DNA from: Lepidonotus clava | Lineage: Eukaryota > Annelida > Polychaeta > Phyllodocida > Polynoidae | Assembly: GCA_936440205.1 (NCBI GenBank) | Contig: OW387148.1 | Span: 15,369,961 to 15,433,960 of the forward strand | DNA length: 64,000 bases | Reading direction: 5' to 3' | Shown: positions 1 through 10,679 of the stretch, piece after piece | Layout of the letters: every line of letters starts with the position of its first letter | How positions within the stretch are numbered: position 1 is the first letter of the stretch | The notes under the pieces: generated by a model | What the model was told of the DNA's origin: nothing | Seen by the model: only the letters and a program-made list of their open reading frames with translations | Database searches by the model: none | Translations under genes and position numbers: made by a program

Positions 1-2588
1 GCATCGGCTGTTGACCTGCGTTCTCCACCCATGGAAGCCATAGCAGTCTTGGTTTTCGTGGTGATCCTAATTACCGGCTCTACAGTGACAGCATCCATCT
101 GTGTCTGCAGGTCAGTGAAGGTCTCCCTCATATTACTCCCCAATTCGAAAAACTAGCTGAGATTAGAGTGATGATCGTAATATGTCTGGGTGGGTTTCAC
201 ACTAGCAAAACTGTAAATTTATGCGTTTCTCATATATCTTAATTTTGTTTCATCTAATTAGTAACAGGAACATAGGATCAAAGTCTTAAAATTAATAACT
301 TCATGTAAAAGTCAAATATCGTAGTTACAAAATACGATCAGTCACCGGCGGATCCAGAAATTTGAAAACGGGGAGCGCTTATGTAAAAGCATGGGCATGA
401 ACTCTCTAGATGGCGCTACCCCTGTCTCACAGTTACTTATAATACTAACAGGGTAAGAACCTATAACTGTACCCTGCAGTTTGCACAGACATATATTTTG
501 GATTTATGCCTAAACTTTTATGTTTTTTGTGTGAAAAAAACAATGGTTCGTATTTCAGACAAATGATAAAAACAATTGGCTGTCGTGTTTTATTGATATA
601 TATGCTCAATAAATGGCAATTGACAAATTTATTGAAAAAAATGCAACCCCACCCAGCATAGCAGCATACCATATATGGCAATGCCCTTATTTGGAAAGGA
701 CTTTATGAATGGAGGTCACATGACCAACCACATAGGGCAATGTGCATATATGCCAATTGGTAATTATAGGCAATGGACAATTGTAATTATAACTCCTATG
801 CATTTTAAAACCTTTATTTGACCATAGTTTTCTAGCTTTAATATGATATGCATTACTATTTCCTTCAAACAGGTTAATTAGGACATGGTAGGGTAGGGGA
901 ATCCCGTGTGACATCACAATGTTAGTTATACAAGAGGCCCCCATATGGGGGCTCTGAACAAACAACTTCCTGGTTTACATAAAACTGTACTCTCATACAA
1001 GCCAGGCATTTGTGCCTCTGACATCACAGTAACCGGTGGCCTAGTGGCTAAGGTGCAGGACTTCAAATCAGGAGGTTGGAGGTTCCAATCCCAGATGATC
1101 ATCTTATTAGTTATTTTTCAATTTTTATAATTTTAACCATTTATATTACATGTATTCATACCCTGAGAAACATACATATATGAATTACCCTGGGATACTT
1201 ACACATATAAATTATAGCTTTATTTTATAAGAAGGGTACCGTTATATAAATAGCATAAAATACTACTACTTGCACTTTAATTGACATAATTCATTATATA
1301 TGTATAAATAAATGTTACTCTAAAGAAGGTAGGAAGGTAGATACATATGGCCTAATGGTTAGAGAGATCATCTGCAAATATAAAGGTTGAGAGTTCAAAT
1401 CAGGATGAAACCTTTTTATATTTTACTATACTGTAAACTGAAAATGACATTTGTGTGATAAATACAATATAACTTGTGGATAAATACTTGGCACTTGCAT
1501 AGATCTATATGATTTCAAAGTTCTGTTTTATATTTTGCAGCAATTCCTAAAATGGGTTTATTTGTAAAAGAAAAAGTGCTTGACTAGCCATGGGTGGGAC
1601 TTGAACCACCAACTTTCAGATTTGAAGCTCTAAGCTCTAAGCACTAGGCTAGTTTGTCTCATAGTAAAGGAGGGTGTTCATGAATGCTATGAGCATATAG
1701 CTTCTAACTTGTTACCTGTGATCACTTTACAGAATGTTTGAACAACTTTGGGGAAACCCTTTTAGCACTATAAATAACCAACCAACCGAGTCAATGAGTT
1801 GCATTCTGACCAGTAAAGGGGCACTGAAGGGGGAAACTATACATACAGCTACATTTACCTGTAAAATAGGCCACACAATAATACAAAACAAACTGTAATA
1901 ATTATGATTCATTTTAATACAAATCAAACAAATGTGATAAGTTAAATATGTTTTTCCTATTCAAATTAAAAATAAAACTAGGTCATTTACTGTGGTCTTG
2001 TGTGAATCCTATCAGTCTGCTGGTCATCAGCTTATAGGTTTTGACAGGCACCAGCTAAAAACAAAATGGCTAGTGTGCTACCGTTTCTATACTTATAGTT
2101 CTAATCAGGAACCCTGGTGCCATCTGGAGGGTTCATGCCCGTGTGTAAAAGTTTTCACTGATTGGCTTTTGGGCAAAATTTTACATTAAAAACGCAGATT
2201 ACCGGAAAACAGAGGGGTGTGCCTCCCCCCCCCCCCGATCCCCCCATGGATCTTTTAGATTTAAGACAAGTGTGAAACACCCCCATACTCCGGCCATGGG
2301 TGAATTATATAATTGTGATATGATGAATATTAACTTCATATTTAGCCACGTTACTTTTCTTCCACTTGCAGGGGTCCCCAGCCATTAGGTCCTCAGCCAT
2401 TAGGTCCTCAGCCATTAGGTCCTCAGCCATTAGGTCCTCAGCCATTAGGTCCTCGGACATTAGGTCCTCAACCATTGATGGGACTACCGCTCCGACAGCC
2501 GATACCTATGGGACGAGAAGCACCACGGTTTGGTCCCAGGTTTCCAAACAGTTCGCGCCTGAGTCTGGGGTTTGTCCCTAGATTTTAG
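1..2588 (+). CDS. 3' end of a gene for a single-pass membrane protein with a PQPLG-repeat tail (partial)
   Basis: Two exons are visible: 1-110, open from the first base and truncated by the window edge, and 2372-2588, ending in TAG. The donor (TGCAG|gtcagtg) and acceptor (cttgcag|GGG) join in phase 2 and keep the frame. The first exon encodes a strongly hydrophobic stretch of about 22 residues (MEAIAVLVFVVILITGSTV) followed by ICVCR, a membrane segment with juxtamembrane cysteines and a basic stop-transfer residue. The second exon encodes about six copies of PQPLG and then a Pro/Arg/Phe-rich end finishing in VPRF. A transmembrane helix with a cysteine pair and a proline-rich tail recalls Shisa-like adaptors, but no diagnostic domain is inside the window, so the family is unassigned. 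A polyadenylation signal lies 371 bases after the stop. Confidence 0.65.
346..390 (+). repeat. Fragment of a dispersed GGCGGATCCAG repeat
   Basis: The segment starting GGCGGATCCAGAAATTTG and running into a GGGGAGCGC motif resembles the left part of the repeat at 63640 (GGCAGATCCAGGCTTTTG, then GGGGCGC). A matching right end was not found nearby. Confidence 0.4.
1030..1098 (+). repeat. tRNA-like segment (SINE head or tRNA fossil)
   Basis: A box-A-like TGGCCTAGTGGC at 1037 and a box-B-like GGTTCCAATCC at 1081-1091 are spaced as in a tRNA gene. The anticodon region contains CTTCAAATC, but no clean acceptor stem forms. It is best read as a tRNA-derived element rather than a functional tRNA. Confidence 0.45.
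1341..1412 (+). repeat. Second tRNA-like segment
   Basis: A box-A-like TGGCCTAATGGTTAGAG at 1348 and a box-B-like GAGTTCAAATC at 1391-1401 are spaced as in a tRNA gene. It resembles the copy at 1030. Cloverleaf pairing is poor. Confidence 0.4.
1583..1660 (-). repeat. Third tRNA-like segment, opposite strand
   Basis: On the minus strand a box-A-like TAGCCTAGTGC (complement of 1641-1651) and a perfect-looking box B GGTTCAAGTCC (complement of 1597-1607) are present. A T-arm (GTGG/CCAC) can pair. The acceptor ends match only partly (GAC/GTC), so a functional tRNA is unlikely. Confidence 0.45.
2379..2478 (+). repeat. 15-bp coding minisatellite (PQPLG repeat)
   Basis: The unit CAGCCATTAGGTCCT is repeated about six to seven times in tandem, the later units diverging (CGGACATTAGGTCCT, CAACCATTG...). 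The unit length is a multiple of three, so copy-number change keeps the frame of the proline-rich tail. Confidence 0.9.
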
Positions 2589-2958
2589 ACAGGACACAGA
2601 TAAGGGGTATTTCTTAGAGGATGAAGGATTTCGGAAAGGGTGAGGGCTCCATATCTAGGCATTTGTGCTTGTAATTGCGGCAGTTTCCTCTTTCTGTGTA
2701 GTTTAGGTTTCACAGAAGAAAAGGAAAGGAAAAATAGGGATTTGAAAGGTAATTATGCAATGGGCCACAGGTGAATGTTGCAAACAATTTTCGTAACAAC
2801 GAATTCTTGTAAATAAGACACGGCTTTGTTAAACAAATCTGATATAAGCCTAACCATGCATATCTATCTTAAATAGCCACTTTCTACATAACTATTACCC
2901 TGTCTTTACCGTATGAGTTTACTGAATTTGAATTTGACCAGAAGAAAACGGAAACATT

Positions 2959-2964
2959 AATAAA
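2959..2964 (+). terminator. Polyadenylation signal of the PQPLG gene
   Basis: AATAAA in the context attAATAAAatg lies 371 bases after the TAG stop. It is the first canonical signal downstream. Confidence 0.55.
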
Positions 2965-4021
2965 ATGTTATCAAACCTCCTCTTCTTTCAATGGGTCGTT
3001 ATATTACCGACTACTGGCGCGGCTATTGGCGTTTACACCCTTCATGGGCAAGGATACAAAAGTTCTATTGTATGCATGACTGACGAATTCGAATTATCCG
3101 TGAAAACATTTTGCATAGAGATGACTTGCATCTTGATAACGAGAAGACTGCGACTTGGACTAGCTGATCAAATGGAAAAATGAGTTGAAGAATAATGCTT
3201 AATTACTCCCTACAATAAGCCCATCCAATATTGGGTATATCCTGGGGTTGGACAAGGCCTGGACAAAATAGACATGTTAACCATCCTTGTCTCCAAGACT
3301 TGGGATCACTTAAACAAGCATGAATTGTATAGATATGCAGATATGCAGGTTTGCGAGCTAATCAAAATACTGTATTTTCGGGCAAAAATAGGGTTGGACA
3401 TTATAGGTTGGATTGACAGGCTTTACCATTGGTTCCTATGGGGAAAGTCCAAATTCTAAAATCACATTCAAGACATTTTAGAAGCAATCTGTCAACCAAA
3501 TTGCTTTGGTTAATTTTGTATTGTACAACTATCTTCAGGGAATAAGCAAAGATGCAGTATTGATACCATTTCATGGTAAACTTCATTGTTGGTATAAACT
3601 GGGATGGGCTTATCAACATAGGAGTAAACCTCCATAGTTCAATTAATGGACATGCCAATTAATTATTACACCTTGCGACGTGATGACCTATAATTACGTT
3701 ACTGCGATAATAAAAGGTTATCTCACCATTCCCAAGTTGCAGAACACTGTGACAACCCATTTACACACATGAAACATCTCCAGTATCACAGTGCCTATGA
3801 CTTGTTTGTGATGTCTACATATCACAGCCATATCACTGCCCAAGTCACACATGTGTAAAAACCTCTATCTGTATTTGATTTGTTTTATATGAATTACGGA
3901 GAAAATTTTGAATGACAACACAAAAATTGGCATAAGTATTGTGCCCTCAGATAATCTCAGATCTTTTATTCACCCGCCTTTGAGAGGGCAGGGCAATACT
4001 GAAGGTATTGAGGTTGGAATC
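2965..4021. other. Intergenic, no gene seen
   Basis: AT-rich DNA. Open frames here are short and show no family resemblance or splice support. Confidence 0.6.
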
Positions 4022-4279
4022 CTTGGCTCGTACGTATAGCTTATATAATTAATCAAGCTAAATCTCCTTAATTAAATTAGTTTAGCTAATCATTATTAGT
4101 CCTTAATTATGACTAAAACGAACGGCTTGTAATAGCCCTTAGAGGATTTGCAACAGCTATTTTGATTGGTCTATCCTTAATCAGATCCACTGTAATCATG
4201 ATTAGGGACTAAATATTTAATCTAACCAATAGGGTTAGATTAAGGTTGATTAAGCATGATTGGCCCTTTACGAGCCGAG
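4022..4279. mobile_element. MITE-like element with CTYGGCTCGTA ends
   Basis: The left end reads CTTGGCTCGTA and the right end, reversed, CTCGGCTCGTA. The interior is rich in TTAATC/GATTAA motifs that form further inverted pairs, for example GGTTAGATTAA and its complement around 4220-4250. It has no coding capacity. The family is not identified. Confidence 0.4.
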
Positions 4280-5834
4280 CAATTCAAATGATTTAATCAC
4301 GTTTAGAATGATTCTATGACTACATGAGCTTAATCAGCACTTAGACCACAAACTTAAGCTAAGTACTAAAATGGCACACATATGTGTACATGTGCATGGC
4401 ATTTTCTCCTCTGTTTGTAGTTTAGGAATCCACCAAGACAAGTAATCTGCTCTCGGTTACCGGTGATCAATTCCATGCCTCCTATCCCTAGCTGAGACAT
4501 AATTAGGGTCATGTTATTACTAATTGCACATTGTGAGGTATTAATGCTTAGCTATAGGGGCAATATGGGGTGGTTGACTCTGTAAGACCACAGGAGGATT
4601 CCTGTAATTAAGTCGATAGATAGACCAAAAATAGGATCGTTGGGCAATGGAACACACCAAGGAATGCGTATGAAGATCATCATTATCGGTGAAATTGCGT
4701 TAATGTAGGGAAATGATGCTAATTATAATCCGGTAATGGCGATTCTTGGTAAGTATGAAAGGCTGGTGTAGGTGAGAGCTAGGGGTTGGTGTTGGAGTGG
4801 AAAACGGGAAAGCTATGAAAAACAGAGAAACTCACTACCAAGCCCACACACAGATAATGTCCCTTTGCTCTGGACTGCAAGAAAAACATTACCTTAATGT
4901 TGCGACAACGTTATCCTACAACATTGCTAAAATGTTGTAAAATAACGTGAAAATATTAGGTCTTTCAACATTATTTCTGCAATGTTTTAGCAAAATGGGG
5001 AACAATCAAAACAACCGCCTAAAGGTGCTATCTGTGTGTAGAAAGTAGCACATTTAAAAAAAATTGAATGAATCATCTTGGAGAAAGTATTAGGTTTTAA
5101 AAGAAAAAGCAGTATAATCTAGGTAAATAAAGTACTCAGAACCAGGGAACATGTTTCCAATAAAAAGTGATATCAAGAGTGGAATTTAGGCAAATTCACA
5201 CGTTAAACATCTTTTTCGTAGTTCCTTTAGGCCTATAGATAGGATGACACACCCTCGTTATGCTTGAGAGACTAACTATTGATGTAACAGGTCATTAACT
5301 TGACATGATCTCATCTAAATATTTATGGTGGTAGTTGTGGGGGTAAACGCACACTAGAATGAGGATAATGTGCTCATTACTAAAGTTGGGTTGTGACAAC
5401 ATAATTATATTTACCGAGCTGTTTTTGCCCTTTTTATTAGGTATATCGGATTTGGCTTTGCATATCTTCCATCCGGTCCCCCTCTGGTATATAAAGTAAA
5501 CGTGCTTAAGAGGGGGCGGGTTCTCATGTTATACTACTTAATACAAGTTCTTGTCAAGAAAATGACATTAGGGTATATAGCCTAATGATGAGGTGACATG
5601 ACTATTAGTTTTTTAGTCTTCCTGCGATTAGTTAGTCGCTCGATGACGTACTAACTCTCTAACCGCTGGGGGATTAACATTAGTTGCTGTAGCTAGTCAC
5701 TCAAGTGGGGATGCTGCTTTAGAGGGCACCACATGCTCATTTGTGTTTTTAGCATGTTTTATGCCTTAATGCATAATTTTTTTTTTTCTTTACAAATAAA
5801 GAGATATTTTGTGAAAAGTATCCTGATCTTAACA
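4280..5834. other. Intergenic, no gene seen
   Basis: No convincing exon. A TATATAAAG motif at about 5488 lies upstream of a G-rich patch, but nothing downstream supports a transcript. Confidence 0.5.
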
Positions 5835-6518
5835 GTTTAGACCCTGTTTGGCCATGGCTGCCCGAGGATGTATTCCCCAATACAGCCGTAGCTGCCTGGA
5901 AAAACGGAAATTTTCCATATTTTTCCATATATTTCCAAGGAGAACACTTTCATCAGTATGAAAAAGTAACCAATATATCGTTTTAAAGCTAATTAAATTC
6001 CCTTATAGATGTTATAAATCATATTTCTATAACTTTAATATAAAAAAAAGCTTGGGTCAAGCCTTGAACATTTAGACCCTATATGTTGCATTCATGAATT
6101 GCTGGATTTCCCCAGGATTTCCATAGATTTCCTTACAGATTTCCCTAATTTCCTCAAGTGGGGACCAGGCTTTATATAAAATTATCCTGTTCAAAGGAAG
6201 ACCAACACCTATCAAATTGAATAAGCGAAATATGGTTTGCAGCATTAGATAGGAAATTTAACCAGCTTTTAAACAATAATAGGCCAAATCTATGTGTTGA
6301 ATATTTACCTAAGCATTCTTCTTGGAAAAATATGGGAAAATTATGGGAAAACGGCCATTTTCCAGGCGGCTATGGCTGGATTGGGGACCACACCCTGGGG
6401 CAGCTATGGCCGGATTAGAGTCTTTAGTGTTAAAAGGAATTTCTGGAATTTTGGAGGGAAATCTATCAAAATCCTGGGGAAATCCAGCAATTTATTAATA
6501 CAATCTGTGGGGTCTAAA
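5835..6518 (+). mobile_element. Non-autonomous DNA transposon, interrupted by a reversed relative
   Basis: The left end is GTTTAGACCC with a following block containing GGCCATGGCTGCC. The right end is CCAGCAATTT...GGGGTCTAAA. The same end arrangement, uninterrupted, is seen in the copy at 17027-17424, which shows the element is normally about 400 bp. Here a second copy in reverse orientation sits inside it (6071-6427). No transposase is encoded. Confidence 0.7.
6071..6427 (-). mobile_element. Inner copy of the same transposon family, inserted in reverse
   Basis: It begins TTTAGACCCTATATG with the CCAGCAATT block reversed, and ends with the block GGCCGGATTAGAGTCTTTAG. Read on the minus strand it runs left end to right end like the outer copy. 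The outer element resumes at about 6428. Confidence 0.65.
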
Positions 6519-6585
6519 GGGTTACTATAATTATAATATGACACCCTTCAGCAATAGAAAATCAGATTTAGGTGAACACAATTCT

Positions 6586-7054
6586 GGGCGGCAATTTAAG
6601 GACATTTTACGAAATGCTTAGTATTTTACATATACGAATTACATATTTTATGTTTTTTCCACCAGGGAGAGGCCAAATTCGTAAAGGGACACAAGAAAAT
6701 CCTTAGTAAATGCTTTATAAATGTACAAATCATAATTCGTAAATTTTAAAACATTAAAACCATCAATTTAAGGTTCATAAATTATTACATAAACTGAATA
6801 AATAAGTAAAAGTATACATTTTCTATAATTTTGGAAGAGTTCTATGTATAATTTTGGCAATAGAAAATTTACGAACCCAATATTCATATTCGTATATTTT
6901 AGTATTTACGAATTTTTTTGGGGTCTTAGTAAAATATACGAATCAGAAAAAAGGCTATTTTTTTCTTAGTAAATTTTCCTTGGTGGAAAAATTTGCTAAG
7001 TTTTTACGGATTTTGAAATACGAATTCTTCGTAAAATGTCCTTAAATTGGCCCC
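6586..7054. mobile_element. MITE with long terminal inverted repeats
   Basis: The left end GGGCGGCAATTTAAGGACAT, continuing TTTTACGAA, is matched at the right end by the reverse complement of a near-identical sequence starting GGGGCCAATTTAAGGACATT. About 25 of 28 bases match. The interior is full of TTCGTA/TACGAA motifs. No coding capacity. Confidence 0.75.
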
Positions 7055-8825
7055 AATTATATCCTAGCTAGATCCTTTAGAAAATATTTATTTCTGCTAA
7101 CCTTTCAATATATATACTACCACACGTACATGGGCTTTCAGATGTTTTAATTTGCCTATACTGTTCTTTTAGATATAGCTTAAATCCAAACACCATAACA
7201 TCATCTGGTGGTTGTCAACAATACTAATGATGAGATGTATATCAGTGATTTTTGCCAAAGGAAATAGTAATGTAATATTTTGGGTTCCAATACCTTAAAA
7301 TTGTTATTTCCGGGAGCAGGCAAGTGACGTAACCATTCTGTAACCATGGTTAGGCGGATCCGTTGACATGTGATTATATAAATCGGGATGCTAACGACTT
7401 GAATTCAGTTGCTCCCACACTACCGACCTGCTCACATCTCTGAATTTTAAATTTTAGCTTGTTGTAATAGGAGGATTTAATCAATATTTCCCATATCTAT
7501 ATATGTCCAAACTAATTTACAGTTGTTACTTGTTTTTTTCATATTCATAGCAAATTTATTAATATCAAGTCTGAACTGGTAAATAGTGTCATATTTACTT
7601 TGAGGATTTGTGTGAAGCCTATAGAAGCCTGAGCAGAGATTTCTTGCCTATTTTTGTTGTATCTTTTTATACAATCATCTATTATTACTATTCAAAAGGT
7701 TTTCTAATGGGAAACTATGACAATTTAGAAAATTATATCAGTTTATGAGGGTAACATGTTCTTATACATCATGAAAATGTCCAATTTTGTGCTTGTATCT
7801 TACCGAACACAGCACAATCGATATAGGGCCCTATTTGGGTTGCTTTCAGGGGTCAACTGTAGTTATTTCTTTGCAGTTTTTCATGCTTGTTGATAGTAAA
7901 GGATAATATTGAGTTATATATAAGGTCAGATGCTGCATTTGCCTTTATTCTATAACAAGATTATCAATATTAGTCCATAGTTCCATCAATCAGGCTTTGA
8001 AATAGAAAATATCAGATTTCAAATATGGTACTTTTCACATATAATGTGCATAATCGGCCAAGTTCTGTGCATATTCCAAGAATAATTTGTCAGTTTAAAT
8101 GGTGGAAAATGCGTTAAAACATCTAAAACTCTAAGGGAAGATCCTCAGTACATTTATCTCTCATAATATATGCCAATAATTGATGACACTTTTTCCTATC
8201 ACGGTTCAGAACCTTGGAAAAGCTTAATATGTCCTTTGATCACTATTTGCTGCAATGATTTTATAGTAAAGGTATGTTACTTGACCTTTATTTTTTCAGC
8301 AAAGATCAGTTTCATAAATCAGATTTTATCCAAAAGGGCACCACATACTTATTTCTGCTTTTAAGGAAAATTTTTTTTTCTAAAAAAAGCTATTCTATGT
8401 TCAATTTCTTTGTACATAAACCAACACAACCTTGGTTCATAAGAGCATGTACCAAGTAACTATTATATAAATATTGATAATAAAAGCATTCCATAAAAAG
8501 GTTTTACATCAATATTGAGTTATGTTTCATGGATAAACACCTTTTCAGTCTTGAAATGTTGAGTAAAGGCTTCCAGTCAAAAGCTTGGTATCATTTTTAA
8601 GTACTGCACCCATGCAGACTGTTCTATACGAACTAAGACTGAATCCATCTTGCACAATGGTAAACTTCAACAGATGGGTTTCATGTGCATAAATTGCAAT
8701 TTGTGGGTAGTAACAAAATCTACTCAAAAATTGAGGAAAATAACATGAAGCTTTGCCTTTCAAAGTAAAGTCCCAAATATAGCTAAAACTGAACTAAACA
8801 TCTATTGGAATTGTCGTATAATGGT
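7055..8825. other. Intergenic, no gene seen
   Basis: AT-rich. A TATA-like motif (TATATAAATC near 7376) lies in a slightly GC-richer patch with short inverted motifs (GGGAGCAGG / GCTCCC). No linked exon was found. Confidence 0.5.
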
Positions 8826-9055
8826 TACTGTAAAACCCCTAATTTAAGCCGCAGCTTAAATAAGGGTTACTTTCTGAAATAAGAGCCTGTTGGGCCTCAA
8901 TTTTAAGGGTGCGGCTTAAATAAGGGGTTTATATAACCTTGAAACCAATGGCATTCATGATAAATAATTATTATGAAAAAGTTACCCAAAGATGAATCCA
9001 AAAGTTGAGGTGCAGCTTAAATTAGGGTGGGGCTTAAATCAGGGGTTTTACGGTA
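8826..9055. mobile_element. MITE with TA target duplication and CYGTAAAACCCC ends
   Basis: The left end is TA|CTGTAAAACCCCTAATTT and the right end is the reverse complement of TA|CCGTAAAACCCCTGATTT. CTTAAAT/ATTTAAG motifs repeat inside. A TA duplication points to a Tc1/mariner-type mobiliser. No transposase is encoded. Confidence 0.7.
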
Positions 9056-9339
9056 GTATTTCTCCATCATGTTGCATAGTGGCATAATAATAAGTCCAGC
9101 CTCCTTTGATGAGGGTTTATTCCATACTTCTCGTTGTGACATTACATACAGCTCTGCCTGGAGAAGGCCCCAGCCTGACTCTCACCGCTCCCGGGTGGAG
9201 AACGGTTCAAATATATGTCACCACATTCCACTGCCGTGTCTTGTGACACAGGAGTGGGGGGAAGGTGCACTTTTAAAACTCTACCTCTTTTAGGCTGTGT
9301 AAATATTATGCTATGTTACAGCATTTACTGCAATTAATA

Positions 9340-10306
9340 GGACACTGATGGTTTCTACGAATTATCAAAATTGGGAATAAAAGGAAAACTTTTAAAAGTT
9401 CTTATAAGCTTATTCGACAAAGCAGAGGGACAAGTTAGATGGCAGGGGGAACTATACCTTACCCTCAAATACTGGGCAAGAATCAACAGTCTCCCTAATA
9501 ATAATTTCCTTAAAACAAGCTATTTAACCCTTCTAGACCTCCACATCAATGGCAAGAAAAACTGGTGCTCTAAAATAGCAAATAATATCTTGACCTCTCT
9601 AAATTTACAAGGTATCTGGGAAAGCCAGGAAATAGATAAAGTGGATATCTTTACCGAAATAGCAAAACAACACCTGATAAATCTGCACAAAACCAGACTC
9701 TCAGAAACAATTAGCTCACAAAATCCGCATAACAAACTCAGAACTTACAATCTCTTCAAAACTGGTTGCTCTGCAGAGAGCTATCTAAGAACTATTCATA
9801 TAGCCAAACTACGAAAATCACTTCCTAGTTTCTGACTAAGCTCGCATCTACTTGAAATAGTAACTGGTAGACACAGGAATATTCCTCTTGAAGAAAGACT
9901 CTGCTCACTTTGTAATACAGGTAATATTGGCGATGAAAAACATCTCCAAATGAAGTGTAATGCACACACAGAAGACAGGTTACATCTGTTTAAACTAATA
10001 GCTTCGATATTTCCAAACTTCTCACATCTGAGCAAAGAGAGCAGATTCATTTTTTTCCTAAAGTGTGAGAATGCAAAAGTTATCCATGCCCTATCTAAAC
10101 TTATTAACAGTGCTCTCAAAAGACATAGCTCACGAACAAACCGAATGACACCCTGCAACGCCTCACCTGATGAGCCTTAATACCTGTGCCTAAAATATGT
10201 CCTGCTTATGTTCCTATGTCTTAACAAGATAAACACAGGAGCATGTAAAATGACATATAAGTCAAATTTGACTTCTTGACTGTCAATAAAAGATCTACTA
10301 CTACTG
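9340..10306 (+). mobile_element. LINE (non-LTR retrotransposon) 3' fragment
   Basis: The translation opens with the tail of a reverse transcriptase palm/thumb (GFYELSKLGIKGKLLKVL) starting at about 9343. It then jumps, probably through an internal deletion near 9455, to the conserved C-terminal region of such elements (LKYWARINSLP, then RTIHIAKLRKSLPSF, LSSHLLEIVTGRH). This ends in a CxxC...H...C knuckle (CSLC, H, C) at about 9900-9960. One in-frame TGA at 9833-9835 replaces the expected Arg codon CGA. The fragment ends at 10180 with TAA, followed by AATAAA and a (CTA)n-like tail. It is 5'-truncated, as is usual for LINEs. The clade (CR1, I or Jockey-like) was not resolved. Confidence 0.75.
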
Positions 10307-10513
10307 TAAATGTGCTTAAAGCTGCCTAAAATATCTCAATGTGTCATTCTTGTAAATTTGCTGCACAGCTTATATAAAGCAAGTCCACTTAAACCTGATC
10401 TTCTCAAGCACATTTAGTTGTTTTGAAATAACCTGACTTAGATTTAAAGATTATTAAAGTTAACCTTTAGAAGAATGCCAATTACCTTTACTTTTACAAA
10501 ACGCACAAGCACG

Positions 10514-10519
10514 TTTATT
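10514..10519 (-). terminator. Polyadenylation signal of the NACHT gene
   Basis: TTTATT on the plus strand gives AATAAA on the minus strand, about 161 bases downstream of the proposed stop codon at 10680-10682. This supports a terminal exon there. Confidence 0.5.
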
Positions 10520-10679
10520 CATCTTTAAAAGCTCAATGCAAGAAGAGCCATTACTGCTCTGATGTGCAATCTAAAGTTAATTTAAGTTTCACATTTAAGA
10601 CCATTTAAATTGTCAGCTGATGCAAGAGAGCCTTTACAGATCTTTACTTAAAAATGCAACGAAATGTAAAGTCCAAAGT

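Larger units (their letters stand above)
111..2371 (+). other. Last intron of the PQPLG gene
   Basis: The intron runs from gtcagtg to ttgcag, about 2.26 kb. It holds a GGCGGATCCAG repeat fragment near 352, three tRNA-like segments between 1030 and 1660, and a poly(C) run near 2225. No further exon could be recognised. Confidence 0.6.

Noticed and set aside
1583-1660. A functional tRNA gene
   Set aside because: Internal promoter boxes are good but the acceptor and anticodon stems do not pair properly.
2372-2480. CRISPR-like array
   Set aside because: The units are contiguous with no spacers, in an animal exon.
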